A stretch of DNA of 45,205 bases from Bacteroidota bacterium (GTDB lineage Bacteria; Bacteroidota; Rhodothermia; Rhodothermales; JAHQVL01). The notes under the pieces are model-generated. The model saw nothing but the letters and a program-made list of their open reading frames with translations. It made no database searches and was not told where the DNA came from. Both the position numbers and the translations under genes were made by a program. The stretch spans positions 1-45,205 of the forward strand of contig JBCCIM010000023.1 in the NCBI GenBank assembly GCA_039111535.1, written 5' to 3'. Below, piece after piece: positions 35,101 through 44,129 of the stretch; the first letter of the stretch is position 1, and the number at the start of each line of letters is the position of its first letter.

Positions 35101-35816
35101 CGTGCACCTCCACGTAGCCTGAACTGAAAAGCCAACGAGCCACCACGCATAAAAGTCTGCACGGCAGTCCCATCCAGTTTGGTCAACAAGAACGAAGGGC
35201 GGGTATCGAGTTTGAGCGCCACTGAACGCGCCAGCTTAAGCCGGAGGACAAAGGGTACGCTGATGATCCAAAGCCCGGCCTCTCGTGCGAAGAATTCCGT
35301 CCCCCCCGCTGCGAACCCATCGCCGAGGCCTTCAGAGGTCATGGCCGAAACAGGAAAGCCATATTCGATCATCGGTCCGGCAGAAATGGAAAGCCTCCGC
35401 TGCGACCGTAAACGGTATCTGTAGCCAGCTCGGACCAGAAAGTATTCGTTGCTACTTTCCAGCATAAATGGCACCTCTTCGGTTTGAAGGTAAAGCGCCG
35501 TTTCGAGGCGAAACTGACTGAACCCTGCACTGAAAGCATGCCGCGGTAGATCTGGCTGTATTAAGTCGAAATTGATGGCAAAGCCGGTGGACGTTGTATT
35601 GCCATCAGCACTTCCCGGTGCAAGCGATGTCGTGCGAAAAAGAGCCGGCACCCGGGTATTGTTTATGAAGGTCGCCTGGGCCGGCAACGATATTTTGCCG
35701 GTATGATTAGTAAACTGGACAGTAATGCCCTCCAGGATTACACGCTGCGCATGGCCCGGCGAAGCGCCCAACAGGCAAAATCCGAAGCAGAACAGCGGAA
35801 ATAGTAGCAATCTCAC
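35097..35816 (-). CDS. Predicted outer membrane beta-barrel protein
   Basis: The 239-residue product has a signal peptide (LLLFPLFCFGFCLLGASPGHAQ) and alternating amphipathic strands with aromatic girdles (YFLVRAGYRYRL, SLAFQFRL), fitting an 8-10-strand barrel similar to opacity-type or OmpW-like proteins. No specific family was recognised. It is the first gene of the receptor operon, and its TGA overlaps the receptor ATG (ATGA). A role as accessory to the TonB receptor is inferred from coupling. Confidence 0.65.
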   Translation of the reverse strand: MRLLLFPLFCFGFCLLGASPGHAQRVILEGITVQFTNHTGKISLPAQATFINNTRVPALFRTTSLAPGSADGNTTSTGFAINFDLIQPDLPRHAFSAGFSQFRLETALYLQTEEVPFMLESSNEYFLVRAGYRYRLRSQRRLSISAGPMIEYGFPVSAMTSEGLGDGFAAGGTEFFAREAGLWIISVPFVLRLKLARSVALKLDTRPSFLLTKLDGTAVQTFMRGGSLAFQFRLRGGAR

Positions 35817-36232
35817 GTAATTAATTGGGTCTAGACGGTGGTTACTGCTTAATGCGAAATTTTATGACCGTCCTTCAGCAAATGAGACTCCAATTCTATT
35901 TTTTCTGCAAATGACCTGCGAGATGCCGTTTAATACATGCCACTTCAACCACAAGGGACAATCTGTGCAACACCCGAAAACATCTTAAAAAACAGGAATC
36001 CGTGAATAAGCATTTCATTTGATTAGCAATGCTTTATCAAGAAGCAGACCACCCTATATTGCGGCCTTCTACCCCTACCCACATTCCTTCTTGTGCGTCG
36101 CGCGGCAAAGAAAGTTGATTTGCCAGAATAACCTCCCAGCATCCATAAACGGATGCTTTCTGCTGTGATTTTATGCTTCACAACAGCCGTCAACTTTCGT
36201 AAGACCGTACAAGTAGGCAGTACTTTTTATAT
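35817..36232. other. 416-bp divergent intergenic region with inverted repeats
   Basis: No ORF is supported. It holds an inverted repeat AAGCATT / AATGCTT (36008-36014, 36028-36034; centres 20 bp apart), a possible operator, and a hairpin AGCATCC-ATAAAC-GGATGCT (36138-36157) about 76 bp before the glycosidase start. The latter has no T run and may be a leader structure. Confidence 0.45.
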
Positions 36233-39200
36233 ATGTTTATCCCGCTTAGCACCATTTCCTTATTCTGTTTAACCCTCGTAACTTTTTCACTCCGACATTT
36301 CCGAACTAAAGCGGCAACCAGCCTGTTGGCTGCTGCTGCGCTTATGCTGGCAAGCGTGCAAGTTGCACACAGCCAGGAGCCGGCTTTTATCGAAAAAGAT
36401 GGCCTCATTGTTATCCAGGCTGAGTCTGTTGACTTAACCAGCAACTGGGTCATCGAATCATCCGAAGCCAACCATACTGGCGCCGGCTATATTCGGTGGA
36501 ACGGCAATGACCTCTTTGGCAACCCTGGCGTTGGTATTCTCGCGTACCGCGTACATATCAAGAATGCCGGCGATTACAACGTACGCTTCCGCATGTCGCA
36601 CCTTGGCGCACCCAAAGGTGACCAGGAAAACGATGTGTGGGCACGCATGAACGCGGGGACCTGGGTTAAGGTATTACACCCCGCGAACTACAAAGACGAT
36701 GGCTTTACGTTCAACTCCCCCACAGAGCCTTCCAGCGGCGTGTTCAGCCAGATGCGTTACACGCTCTCTGCCGGCATCCACACCTTTTACATTTCTGGGC
36801 GCTCGCGCAACGCGCGGGTTGACCGGATCCACATGTACAAAGACGGCGTCGGCAATCCGCTCAACCTCGCGTTGGCGGAATCCGAGTTCGCTGTAGAAGA
36901 TGAACCCGAAGAAGAGCCAGTTGAACCACCTGAGATAACGGTCTCTATAGAGGGTGCACTCAAAAAATGGCATCCCGTTACCCTTACACTCGACGGTCCG
37001 GATGCCAGCGAAATGGATGAGGGCAATCCATTCCTCGACTACCGTTTTGATGTCACTTTCACGCAGGGTGACCGCTCCTTCCGCGTCCCGGGATATTTTG
37101 CAGCAGACGGTGACGCTGCTGAATCAAGTGCCCATTCAGGCAACAAATGGCGCGCCCACTTCATGCCCGACAGTACCGGTAGCTGGGCCTATGAAATAGC
37201 TTTCGTCGCTGGCGCAAATATCGCCGTAGCTGAGCAACTGGAAACGGGCACGCCTACCATCCACGATGGGTATTCCGGCACGTTCGAGATTGCTGACACA
37301 GACAAAACCGGCCGCGACCATCGCGGCAAAGGCATCCTGCGGTATGTAGATAAACACTACCTGCAATTTGATAATGGCGAGTACTTCCTCAAAGGTGGCG
37401 CCAACAGTCCGGAAAATTTTCTGGCCTATGCAGACTTTGATAGTACCTACAGTGTCAAAGAGATTCACCCCATCAAGCAGTACGCGGCCCATGAGGGTGA
37501 CTGGACTGCTGATGATCCAACCTGGCAAGACGGTAAAGGCAAAGGCATAATTGGTGCGCTTAATTACCTGAGTGATGCCGGCATGAACGCCGTGTACTTC
37601 CTGACCATGAACGTCAATGGCGACGGGCAGGACGTCTGGCCGTGGACAGCCCATACGGAGCGTACGCGCTTCGACGTTTCCAAACTCGATCAATGGAACG
37701 TGGTCTTTGACCATATGGACCGCAAAGGTCTTATGCTCCATGTCGTTCTTCAGGAAACAGAAAACGAGTTGCTGCTCGATGGTGGCAACCTCGGTACGCA
37801 ACGCAAACTGTACTTCCGTGAATTGGTGGCACGCTTTGGGCATCACCATGCCCTGACCTGGAATTTGGGCGAAGAGAACGATGAAAATTCGGACGCGCAG
37901 CGCAAGGCGTTTGCAGACTACATCCGAAATCTCGACGTATACAATCATCCCATCACCATCCACACTTTCCCAGGCCAGTATGACGACGTATACGAGCCAC
38001 TGCTTGGGTTTAAGAATTTTGATGGACCGTCGTTGCAATTACATGGGATGGAAAATACGTACAGCGAAACGCTGACCTGGTATGAAGCATCCGCAGCATC
38101 GGGCCGCCCCTGGGTGGTAACGGTAGATGAATTTGGTCCCTTTCAGGTAGGGGTAACCGAAGAAGGTTTGGATAGCAACCATGATGCTGTACGCCAGCTC
38201 AGCCTCTGGCCAAATCTGATGGCTGGTGGCGCCGGCGTAGAGTGGTATTTTGGTTACGAAACGGCCAGCCATGACCTCAACAACGAAGACTGGCGTTCAC
38301 GCGGCACCATGTGGGACTACACGCGACACGCGCTCGACTTTTTCCAGCAGCATCTCCCTTTCAGCGCAATGCAGCCGACAGCAAACCTGACGAGCAAGGA
38401 TACCGCTTATGTATTTGCCGACTCGGGGAAAGTCTACGCCCTGTACCTTCCGTCTGCTGATTCTGTACGGATCACATTACCGGCAGGAGAATATGCGGCA
38501 CAGTGGTACAATCCGCGAACAGGCGGCGAGCTATTATCTGGAGAACAAACCTTCGTATACGGCCCCGGCCAGACCTCCCTTGGCCAGCCGCCGGCAGACC
38601 CTACCAGCGACTGGGCCCTGTTGCTCACCAACACAGGAGCCGAAGTCACCTACCCAGTTTTGGCAGTAACACCTGAACCCGTTGACTTTGGGGCGGTAAC
38701 CCCGGACTCGTTGTTCAGTGTCGCTGTAGATTTCAGCAATGCCGGCACGGCGCCGCTGGTAATCGACTCGCTCAGTCTGGATGGTGTACATGCTGCATTT
38801 TTCTCGCTGCCACCGCTATCTGCTCTTGACATAGACCCTGGAGCGCTGCAGTCAATAGCGCTTTCCCTGGCACCCGACAGCACCCTGAGCGACTCAGTAC
38901 TTGCTACGTTGAACGTATACAGCAACGATCCTGTAAATCCTGTATATCGCGTGCCTGTCTCAGGATATGTAGGCCCGTACAATGTACCGCTGGACTCGAC
39001 AACGGTCATCAACTTCACGCTGATCGATGCAGATACCAACGAAGCGTTGGGCGTATTGCGTAATGGCATGACACTTGACCTGAGTACTCTCCCACCACAC
39101 GTCAATGTGCGCGCGGATGTCGGCGTATTTGAGGAAGATATTGTGCAGTACGTGTGGCTAGAGTTAGCGCCCATTGAAATCAAGCGCAGAGAATCCGTCG

Positions 39201-39700
39201 CGCCTTATGCGTTGTTTGGCGACCTTGGCGGCAACTTTCTGCCGGGCACCTTTGATACGGGTGAAAACACGCTGGTTGCAACACCATACATCCAAGATGC
39301 AACAGGCAGCATTGCTGGCAAATCGCTGACGGTGAGCTTCTTGGTAGTTGGCATCAACAACAAAACCAGTGTACAAATCCAGGCCGGCACAACGGAAGAA
39401 GAAATTGCCAATCGGGATGATCCCAATGTGATACCGGATGCTTTCGAACTGGGCAGTAATTACCCGAACCCGTTCAACCCGACCACAACAATTCCTTTCA
39501 GAATTCCGGAGCTGGATGCAGTGAAGCTGGTGGTATACGACATGCTTGGCCGCGAAATCAGCACGCTTATTGATGAGACGATGACCGCCGGCCAGCACGA
39601 AGTGCGTTTTGATGCATCAGGCTTACCATCTGGTACGTATCTGTACAAGCTCACCACCCCGCAACGTAGCCTTACGAGTAAAATGTTGCTGGTTAAGTAA
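36233..39700 (+). CDS. Secreted multidomain glycoside hydrolase: CBM, DUF5060, TIM barrel, T9SS domain
   Basis: The 1155-residue product has a long leader with signal RTKAATSLLAAAALMLASVQVAHSQ. In order: a malectin/CBM-like domain (about 50-205, VIQAESVDL...GYIRWNG), an acidic linker (EDEPEEEPVEPPE), a DUF5060 domain (about 235-345), a TIM barrel (about 365-720), a beta domain with LPAGEYAAQWYNPRTGG, an ASH/HYDIN-like Ig domain (about 805-915, VDFGAVTPDSLF) and the NYPNPFNPTT sorting domain (about 1071-1155). Catalytic candidates: Glu547/Glu548 in NLGEEN and Glu633 in VTVDEFG, fitting acid/base and nucleophile of a retaining clan GH-A-like enzyme. Similar DUF5060 enzymes act on plant or algal polysaccharides; substrate not known. 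Confidence 0.85.
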   Translation: MFIPLSTISLFCLTLVTFSLRHFRTKAATSLLAAAALMLASVQVAHSQEPAFIEKDGLIVIQAESVDLTSNWVIESSEANHTGAGYIRWNGNDLFGNPGVGILAYRVHIKNAGDYNVRFRMSHLGAPKGDQENDVWARMNAGTWVKVLHPANYKDDGFTFNSPTEPSSGVFSQMRYTLSAGIHTFYISGRSRNARVDRIHMYKDGVGNPLNLALAESEFAVEDEPEEEPVEPPEITVSIEGALKKWHPVTLTLDGPDASEMDEGNPFLDYRFDVTFTQGDRSFRVPGYFAADGDAAESSAHSGNKWRAHFMPDSTGSWAYEIAFVAGANIAVAEQLETGTPTIHDGYSGTFEIADTDKTGRDHRGKGILRYVDKHYLQFDNGEYFLKGGANSPENFLAYADFDSTYSVKEIHPIKQYAAHEGDWTADDPTWQDGKGKGIIGALNYLSDAGMNAVYFLTMNVNGDGQDVWPWTAHTERTRFDVSKLDQWNVVFDHMDRKGLMLHVVLQETENELLLDGGNLGTQRKLYFRELVARFGHHHALTWNLGEENDENSDAQRKAFADYIRNLDVYNHPITIHTFPGQYDDVYEPLLGFKNFDGPSLQLHGMENTYSETLTWYEASAASGRPWVVTVDEFGPFQVGVTEEGLDSNHDAVRQLSLWPNLMAGGAGVEWYFGYETASHDLNNEDWRSRGTMWDYTRHALDFFQQHLPFSAMQPTANLTSKDTAYVFADSGKVYALYLPSADSVRITLPAGEYAAQWYNPRTGGELLSGEQTFVYGPGQTSLGQPPADPTSDWALLLTNTGAEVTYPVLAVTPEPVDFGAVTPDSLFSVAVDFSNAGTAPLVIDSLSLDGVHAAFFSLPPLSALDIDPGALQSIALSLAPDSTLSDSVLATLNVYSNDPVNPVYRVPVSGYVGPYNVPLDSTTVINFTLIDADTNEALGVLRNGMTLDLSTLPPHVNVRADVGVFEEDIVQYVWLELAPIEIKRRESVAPYALFGDLGGNFLPGTFDTGENTLVATPYIQDATGSIAGKSLTVSFLVVGINNKTSVQIQAGTTEEEIANRDDPNVIPDAFELGSNYPNPFNPTTTIPFRIPELDAVKLVVYDMLGREISTLIDETMTAGQHEVRFDASGLPSGTYLYKLTTPQRSLTSKMLLVK

Positions 39701-39703
39701 TTG

Positions 39704-39739
39704 CAATCCCGAGGCCGGGTTCTGCCGGCCTCGGGATTG
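39704..39739 (+). terminator. Hairpin downstream of glycosidase
   Basis: A perfect 15-bp stem CAATCCCGAGGCCGG / CCGGCCTCGGGATTG with loop GTTCTG begins 3 bp after the stop codon. The following atgtttattgttt is T-rich but not a clean run, so it is a probable terminator. Confidence 0.75.
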
Positions 39740-39806
39740 ATGTTTATTGTTTGCGTACGGCTGGGGTGGCATGAAGGATTAACATCTACCATCAACACAT
39801 CGTCAT

Positions 39807-39877
39807 CTCGGACTTGCTCCGAGGTCCACACGGATGGCTGACTGCCAGACGGGTCGATTCCCAATCAAGTTGGGAAT
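39807..39877. repeat. Two-hairpin intergenic element, possible interspersed repeat
   Basis: CTCGGACTTGCTCCGAG (39807-39823) and ATTCCCAATCAAGTTGGGAAT (39857-39877) form two small hairpins in a non-coding stretch that starts CGTCATCTCGG. This design is typical of interspersed short palindromic elements in many bacterial genomes, but only one copy is in the window, so repetition is not shown. Confidence 0.35.
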
Positions 39878-39959
39878 GCCGGATAAGGAGTGGGATTGGC
39901 CAGCGAGGCATCGAATAGCAGGTGAGAGTAGGGAACGCCTGCCGAGAACAGCATTAGCA

Positions 39960-40427
39960 TCAAGGTTGCCCTACAGGCCGCAGCATAACAACGGGGGATT
40001 CACCATGTGCATCACTCCCCCACAAGCATTCGAGCGTCTCTGCTGTACCCTGCGGCAGATCGCAATACAGCACATCTGCGCCATAACGCCCAACAAAAGC
40101 AGGCCCACTGATCAATTCAGGCGAAGCGCCGGCAAGCACCAGCTTCCCACTTTCGTCATTGATGGACACGGTGAGGGTTTGCGTTATGGTCCGTTTGTCA
40201 GCCTCACTGCCGGTTGAGGCGTATATCACTTGCATGACATTATCATCGGTGCGAAGCTCAAAGCTGTACGTTTCATCTATATCACCCCGTACAAACCGGA
40301 CCGGGTCACTTTGCCATGTGCCGGCAAAAACTGTGTACTCATCTACGGACTTCGGGGACGTCCCACATCCAGTAAACATCGTCACCACCAGGCAGGACCC
40401 AACAAGTTTCAGGAGAAATTTGATCAT
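39960..40427 (-). CDS. Small lipoprotein cotranscribed with AraC-type regulator
   Basis: The 155-residue lipoprotein has signal LLKLVGSCLVVTMFTGCGTS (Cys at the lipobox), then a beta-rich mature part beginning FAGTWQSDPVRFVRG. The GTW start and strand pattern resemble small lipocalin-like lipoproteins, but no family is recognised. It starts 2 bp after the stop of the AraC-type regulator, so the two are cotranscribed. Two Cys (YCDLP, LECLWG) may form a disulfide. Function unknown. Confidence 0.75.
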   Translation of the reverse strand: MIKFLLKLVGSCLVVTMFTGCGTSPKSVDEYTVFAGTWQSDPVRFVRGDIDETYSFELRTDDNVMQVIYASTGSEADKRTITQTLTVSINDESGKLVLAGASPELISGPAFVGRYGADVLYCDLPQGTAETLECLWGSDAHGESPVVMLRPVGQP

Positions 40428-40429
40428 GG

Positions 40430-41557
40430 CTATGTAGTTTGTGTCCGGAATTGACTCGGTGTAGTTTGGGTGATTTTTCTGAATGCAGTATTAAATGTAG
40501 ACTTGGAATTGAATCCCGCAGCCAGCGCAATTTCCAGCACGTTACGTTGCGGATTATCCAGCAACGCTCGTTTGGCATGCTCGATGCGGTGCCTATTGAT
40601 AAATTGGTAGAAGTTGGTATCGAGCTCCTGGCTCAGAACCTGGGAAACGTAGTGCGAGGATTCTTTGATGTGAGAGCTCAGCGTACGCAAACTGAGCAGG
40701 TTATTGCAATACAATTGCTCACCTTCCATTGCATGGCTGAGCTTCTGCAAAATGCGTTCACGGGTTTCTTTGGTGAGCGGCGACTTCGCATACTGCGCCG
40801 GCTCGACAGTGGCAGGGTCTGGATTGTTGTAAGAAGTTGAAGTGTGCCGCACCATCACATACAAAACACCGATCGTAATACCGACATCTATACAGGTAAA
40901 AAACAATTGCAGTAGAGACGATGCGCCGGGTACGATACAATGTACGGTACGCAAGATCCCAAGTAGCCAGGCTGAGCAGAGTATTAAAATGAAAAAACGA
41001 ATTGTCCCAAGCGACGCATTACCCTTTTCAGGGTGGAATTTTTGTTGTACGTCAAGGTGGCTTACAAATCGTCTGTAGATGCGCAACAGATAGTACGGGA
41101 CCTGAAGCGTGAAGAGCACAATACAGGCCAACATTGTTCCGTGGATGAATAATCGCTGTGCAGTGCTTGTCTCGATAGCAGGATTTGCATAACCAACACC
41201 CCAATGTGCTGTAGCAAGCAATGGCAGACACAAGACAAATCCTGCAACAAGCACTGCATAATGCCCTTTTTGAAGCGACTTTAAGGGAATCCGCTCACCC
41301 GTAAACAACTCGTGATATGCCAGCCAAAGCAGCGGAGCCGGCAGAAATGATAGTACCATGAGCGATCCTAACCACAGGGACTTCGCTGGCGAATGGGGAT
41401 GGATCATCAACCATTCCAGCAAAAAACAAGCAGCTTCAACGGCCAGCAGCGCTATGATATACCGAGAAAATCGACGCTGATGCCCAGCCAAGAGCCCTAT
41501 CGAAAACAAAGACAGTGCAATGGCAGCTACGTAGAGAAGGCTTTGTGTTTCGTACAT
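40430..41557 (-). CDS. AraC-family regulator with seven-helix membrane domain
   Basis: From ATG 41557 the product is 375 residues; an upstream start at 41608 would add a polar 17-residue leader. Seven predicted helices cover residues about 5-250 (for example SLLYVAAIALSLFSIGLLA, FFILILCSAWLLGILRT, CIDVGITIGVLYVMV). The C-terminal AraC domain has two HTH motifs: LRTLSSHIKESSHYVSQVL and VLEIALAAGFNSKSTFNTAF, ending TPSQFR. Such membrane-bound AraC one-component regulators sense within the membrane. The lipoprotein gene follows after 2 bp and may be its output or partner. Confidence 0.88.
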   Translation of the reverse strand: MYETQSLLYVAAIALSLFSIGLLAGHQRRFSRYIIALLAVEAACFLLEWLMIHPHSPAKSLWLGSLMVLSFLPAPLLWLAYHELFTGERIPLKSLQKGHYAVLVAGFVLCLPLLATAHWGVGYANPAIETSTAQRLFIHGTMLACIVLFTLQVPYYLLRIYRRFVSHLDVQQKFHPEKGNASLGTIRFFILILCSAWLLGILRTVHCIVPGASSLLQLFFTCIDVGITIGVLYVMVRHTSTSYNNPDPATVEPAQYAKSPLTKETRERILQKLSHAMEGEQLYCNNLLSLRTLSSHIKESSHYVSQVLSQELDTNFYQFINRHRIEHAKRALLDNPQRNVLEIALAAGFNSKSTFNTAFRKITQTTPSQFRTQTT

Positions 41558-41974
41558 GTGATACTTGCAGCTTACTGACGCAGTTATAGCTTTTCCTGAA
41601 GAGGACAAAAATCCTCTACGGAAGTTGCGCTAAATTTGATTCTTCGCATCAAAACCAGGTAACCACACACCGGCGCGCCGCAACTTTCCTGCTCCGCGTT
41701 CACCGCTCCCCAACCAGAAGACGTCCTCAAAAAGTGCAAGCAAGTGTCCGTTTTGTGTAGGGTTCGCAGGATATTCTGCCGCTATCTTTTCAACCGTACC
41801 TGATCGATCGGTTAGACCGATAGGGTTCGCAAAATTTACTGCAAGCCAGGCCGGCCTCCCAATCACGCATATTACGGGGTGATTGGGAGGCACCAAAAAA
41901 TAATGCATCCAGGATTGCTGCAATCAGCACCAGCAAGCGACCAACTACCGTTTTACACATACTGGACAGTTATC
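41558..41974. other. 417-bp intergenic region with hairpin, direct repeat and doubtful ORFs
   Basis: It holds a hairpin GCCTCCCAATCAC / GTGATTGGGAGGC (41854-41891; loop about 12 nt), an 11-bp direct repeat TAGGGTTCGCA (41758-41768 and 41821-41831) and a small hairpin ATCGGT-TAG-ACCGAT (41808-41822 region). Both strands are open for about 240 bp (minus strand 41630-41923, plus strand about 41645-41880), but neither has a signal or family motif, and the start of the minus ORF lies inside the hairpin side. I do not call a gene. Confidence 0.4.
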
Positions 41975-42355
41975 ATGAACCTTCGATTTGTAACCAAAAC
42001 CATCCACGCCTACCTCGATTACCCGGTTGCCATCAGCCTCATGGCCCTCCCTTTTCTACTGGGCCTCGGTAGTTCAAACCCGCTGGCGCTGTGGCTCTCT
42101 GTGGGCACAGGCGTTGCCGCGTTTCTGCTCACCATCCTGACCGACCACAAGCTCGGTGTGATCCGCGTGTTATCGTACGCGTTTCACCTGCGCGTTGATT
42201 TTCTTGTGGGGGTTGTCTTTGTGATTGCGCCGCTTGTGCTCGGCTTCAGCGGCATCGATGCGTGGTACTACTGGCTGAACGGTGCGGCAGTACTCACGGT
42301 TGTGAGTTTGCATAGCCCGGAAACTACACAGCACCGCGCCGACGCAGTCGCCTAG
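41975..42355 (+). CDS. SPW-repeat-like small membrane protein
   Basis: The 126-residue product (ATG 41975; the upstream in-frame part lacks a start-like context) has four hydrophobic helices in two repeated halves: YPVAISLMALPFLLGL followed by a WLSVGTG helix, and FLVGVVFVIAPLVLGF followed by a YWLNGAA helix. The two-fold layout with aPxxLGF resembles SPW-repeat membrane proteins. No enzyme motif is visible. It is flanked by a probable terminator hairpin at 42387. Confidence 0.7.
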   Translation: MNLRFVTKTIHAYLDYPVAISLMALPFLLGLGSSNPLALWLSVGTGVAAFLLTILTDHKLGVIRVLSYAFHLRVDFLVGVVFVIAPLVLGFSGIDAWYYWLNGAAVLTVVSLHSPETTQHRADAVA

Positions 42356-42386
42356 CCTCCCATCTAAAGCAAGAAATACAAGAATG

Positions 42387-42416
42387 ACAGGCGGACACAA
42401 CACTGTGCCCGCCTGT
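42387..42416. terminator. Hairpin between convergent genes
   Basis: ACAGGCGGACAC / GTGCCCGCCTGT with one mismatch and a loop of 6 nt lies between the SPW gene stop (42355) and the DUF1501 gene stop (42427). On the minus strand it is followed by a modestly T-rich stretch. Probable bidirectional terminator. Confidence 0.55.
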
Positions 42417-42426
42417 TCGCTTTCAG

Positions 42427-44043
42427 CTACAATTTAACCATAGTGCCTGACTGGACCTTCCCATCAACTAGCAGGCGATAGTAATATGTGGCTGCAGGCA
42501 GATTGCCTCCATCGAAACGAACCTGCTGCCGGCCTGCAGGCAACTGGCCATCCACAACCGTACTGATTTTGCGCCCAACCACATCAAATACTTCCAGCTT
42601 GGTTTGCGACGAACGTCCAAGTGTAAATTCGATGGTTGTTGTACCCTGGAATGGGTTTGGATAATTGCCGTCGAGTGCAAACGAAACTGGCGTTTGCGCC
42701 GGCTCATTGGCGACAGGGGCACCACCGCGCACAAGTGGCAACGGTGTAAACGATCCCCCGAGCACCGCTTCAATGCCCGTGTTATCCAGTCCAAACCACC
42801 CACTCAGCACCGAGGCATACACAGCTCTGAAATCTGTGGTAAAGCGGCGGTCGCCGAACTCATCCGTATTCACGAGGTCAGGTAGCGTGCCATAGATCCC
42901 CCCATTCACATTGGGGCCGATCAGGAAAAGCGGCGCGGTTGTACCATGGTCCGTGCCGGCGGAGCCATTCTCCCATGATGTACGGCCAAATTCAGAGAAG
43001 GTCATGGTCAGTACGCGATCCTGTAGTCCAGCTGCCTGCAGGTCGTCTTGAAAAGCTTTAACGGAAGCGGCCAGCGATTGCATCAAGTATGCATGCTCTT
43101 CAGCCTGCGCTACGTGCGTGTCAAATCCGCCCAGGCTCACCATGTAGATCCGTGTATTCAACCCACCCCGGATCAGTTGCGCTACGTTGGCCAGGTTTTC
43201 TCCCAACTCGTTGTCCGGATATGTTACTGCGTTCGAGGTGTTCTGCGTAGCCTCCTGAATCGCGCTTGCGTACCGGTACGAGTTATTTACCACCGTCCGC
43301 GCAAAACTCATCTCTGTACCCGACGGCGTGCCCGGTAAGCCCGTGGTTTCATACAGGGCGCCTCCGTTGGCAAGCTGTTCAAAAACTTCCGGGCTTTGTA
43401 TGGTCATGCCCATGTCGTTTTGCGTGCCTTTGAATACAAAACTTGTCCCGCCCATCTGTACAGCCAGGGGGTGCGCCGGTGGCTGTGTTAGATAGTTAGG
43501 CGTCATTTGCTCCAGATACCGACCGGTCCAGCCCGAGGGATCGTGCCTGGTTGGGTCTGAACCAGACAGCCAGATGTCCATCGACCGGAAATGCGACAGG
43601 TTAGGACTTGGATACCCTACTTCCTGTACGATAGCGAGTTGCCCCTCTCCAAAATAGGCATCCCAACCTGTGAGGTTTTGGGTCAGTCCAAGGTCGCTTG
43701 ACAAGCGGTAAGTTTCACGTTCTGGAATGGCTAAACTGGGGCGTGTGTTGTAATACTCATCGTTGGTCAGTGGGACCACCGTATTCAGACCATCATTGCC
43801 GCCATCCAATTGGATAAGCACTAGAATCCGGTCGGTATCTGCGTTGAGCAATGGGGCAAGCAAGGCTGAATTGGCGATCGCATTCACCGGGGTGCCACCC
43901 ATCATAAAACTGCTGGCGGTAGCGCCCAGGCCAAGGGTTTTGAGGAACGATCGACGTGTCCAGGCTTCGTGATCATGGGAATGCGCAGCACCATCTTGAA
44001 GCCGGCCTCCCTTTCGGTTTTTTTTGTTAAATCCTTTATACAT
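42427..44043 (-). CDS. DUF1501 protein with Tat signal and T9SS sorting domain
   Basis: The 538-residue protein has a 28-residue polar leader, then a Tat signal TRRSFLKTLGLGATASSFMMGG. The DUF1501 domain (alkaline-phosphatase-like fold) covers about 60-440: LVLIQLDGGNDGLNTVVP, DTHVAQAEEH, MTFSEFGRTSWEN and TDHGTTAPLFL, with metal-ligand-like Asp/His positions. The last 80 residues carry NYPNPFQGTT and end VQSGTMVKL, a type IX sorting domain. DUF1501 and DUF1800 genes commonly pair in environmental bacteria; function is not known. It starts 86 bp after the DUF1800 gene end. Confidence 0.88.
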   Translation of the reverse strand: MYKGFNKKNRKGGRLQDGAAHSHDHEAWTRRSFLKTLGLGATASSFMMGGTPVNAIANSALLAPLLNADTDRILVLIQLDGGNDGLNTVVPLTNDEYYNTRPSLAIPERETYRLSSDLGLTQNLTGWDAYFGEGQLAIVQEVGYPSPNLSHFRSMDIWLSGSDPTRHDPSGWTGRYLEQMTPNYLTQPPAHPLAVQMGGTSFVFKGTQNDMGMTIQSPEVFEQLANGGALYETTGLPGTPSGTEMSFARTVVNNSYRYASAIQEATQNTSNAVTYPDNELGENLANVAQLIRGGLNTRIYMVSLGGFDTHVAQAEEHAYLMQSLAASVKAFQDDLQAAGLQDRVLTMTFSEFGRTSWENGSAGTDHGTTAPLFLIGPNVNGGIYGTLPDLVNTDEFGDRRFTTDFRAVYASVLSGWFGLDNTGIEAVLGGSFTPLPLVRGGAPVANEPAQTPVSFALDGNYPNPFQGTTTIEFTLGRSSQTKLEVFDVVGRKISTVVDGQLPAGRQQVRFDGGNLPAATYYYRLLVDGKVQSGTMVKL

Positions 44044-44129
44044 GATAGATCAAAATTTGGATGTGAGATGCCGGCGCAGTGCTGCTAATATGAGCGTGCA
44101 GGCCAGACCATGAGCAGTTGTTGGCTGTA

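Noticed and set aside
37136-38038. A 300-codon minus-strand ORF opposite the DUF5060 glycosidase
   Set aside because: Antisense shadow of a well-supported gene; no signal peptide or domain.
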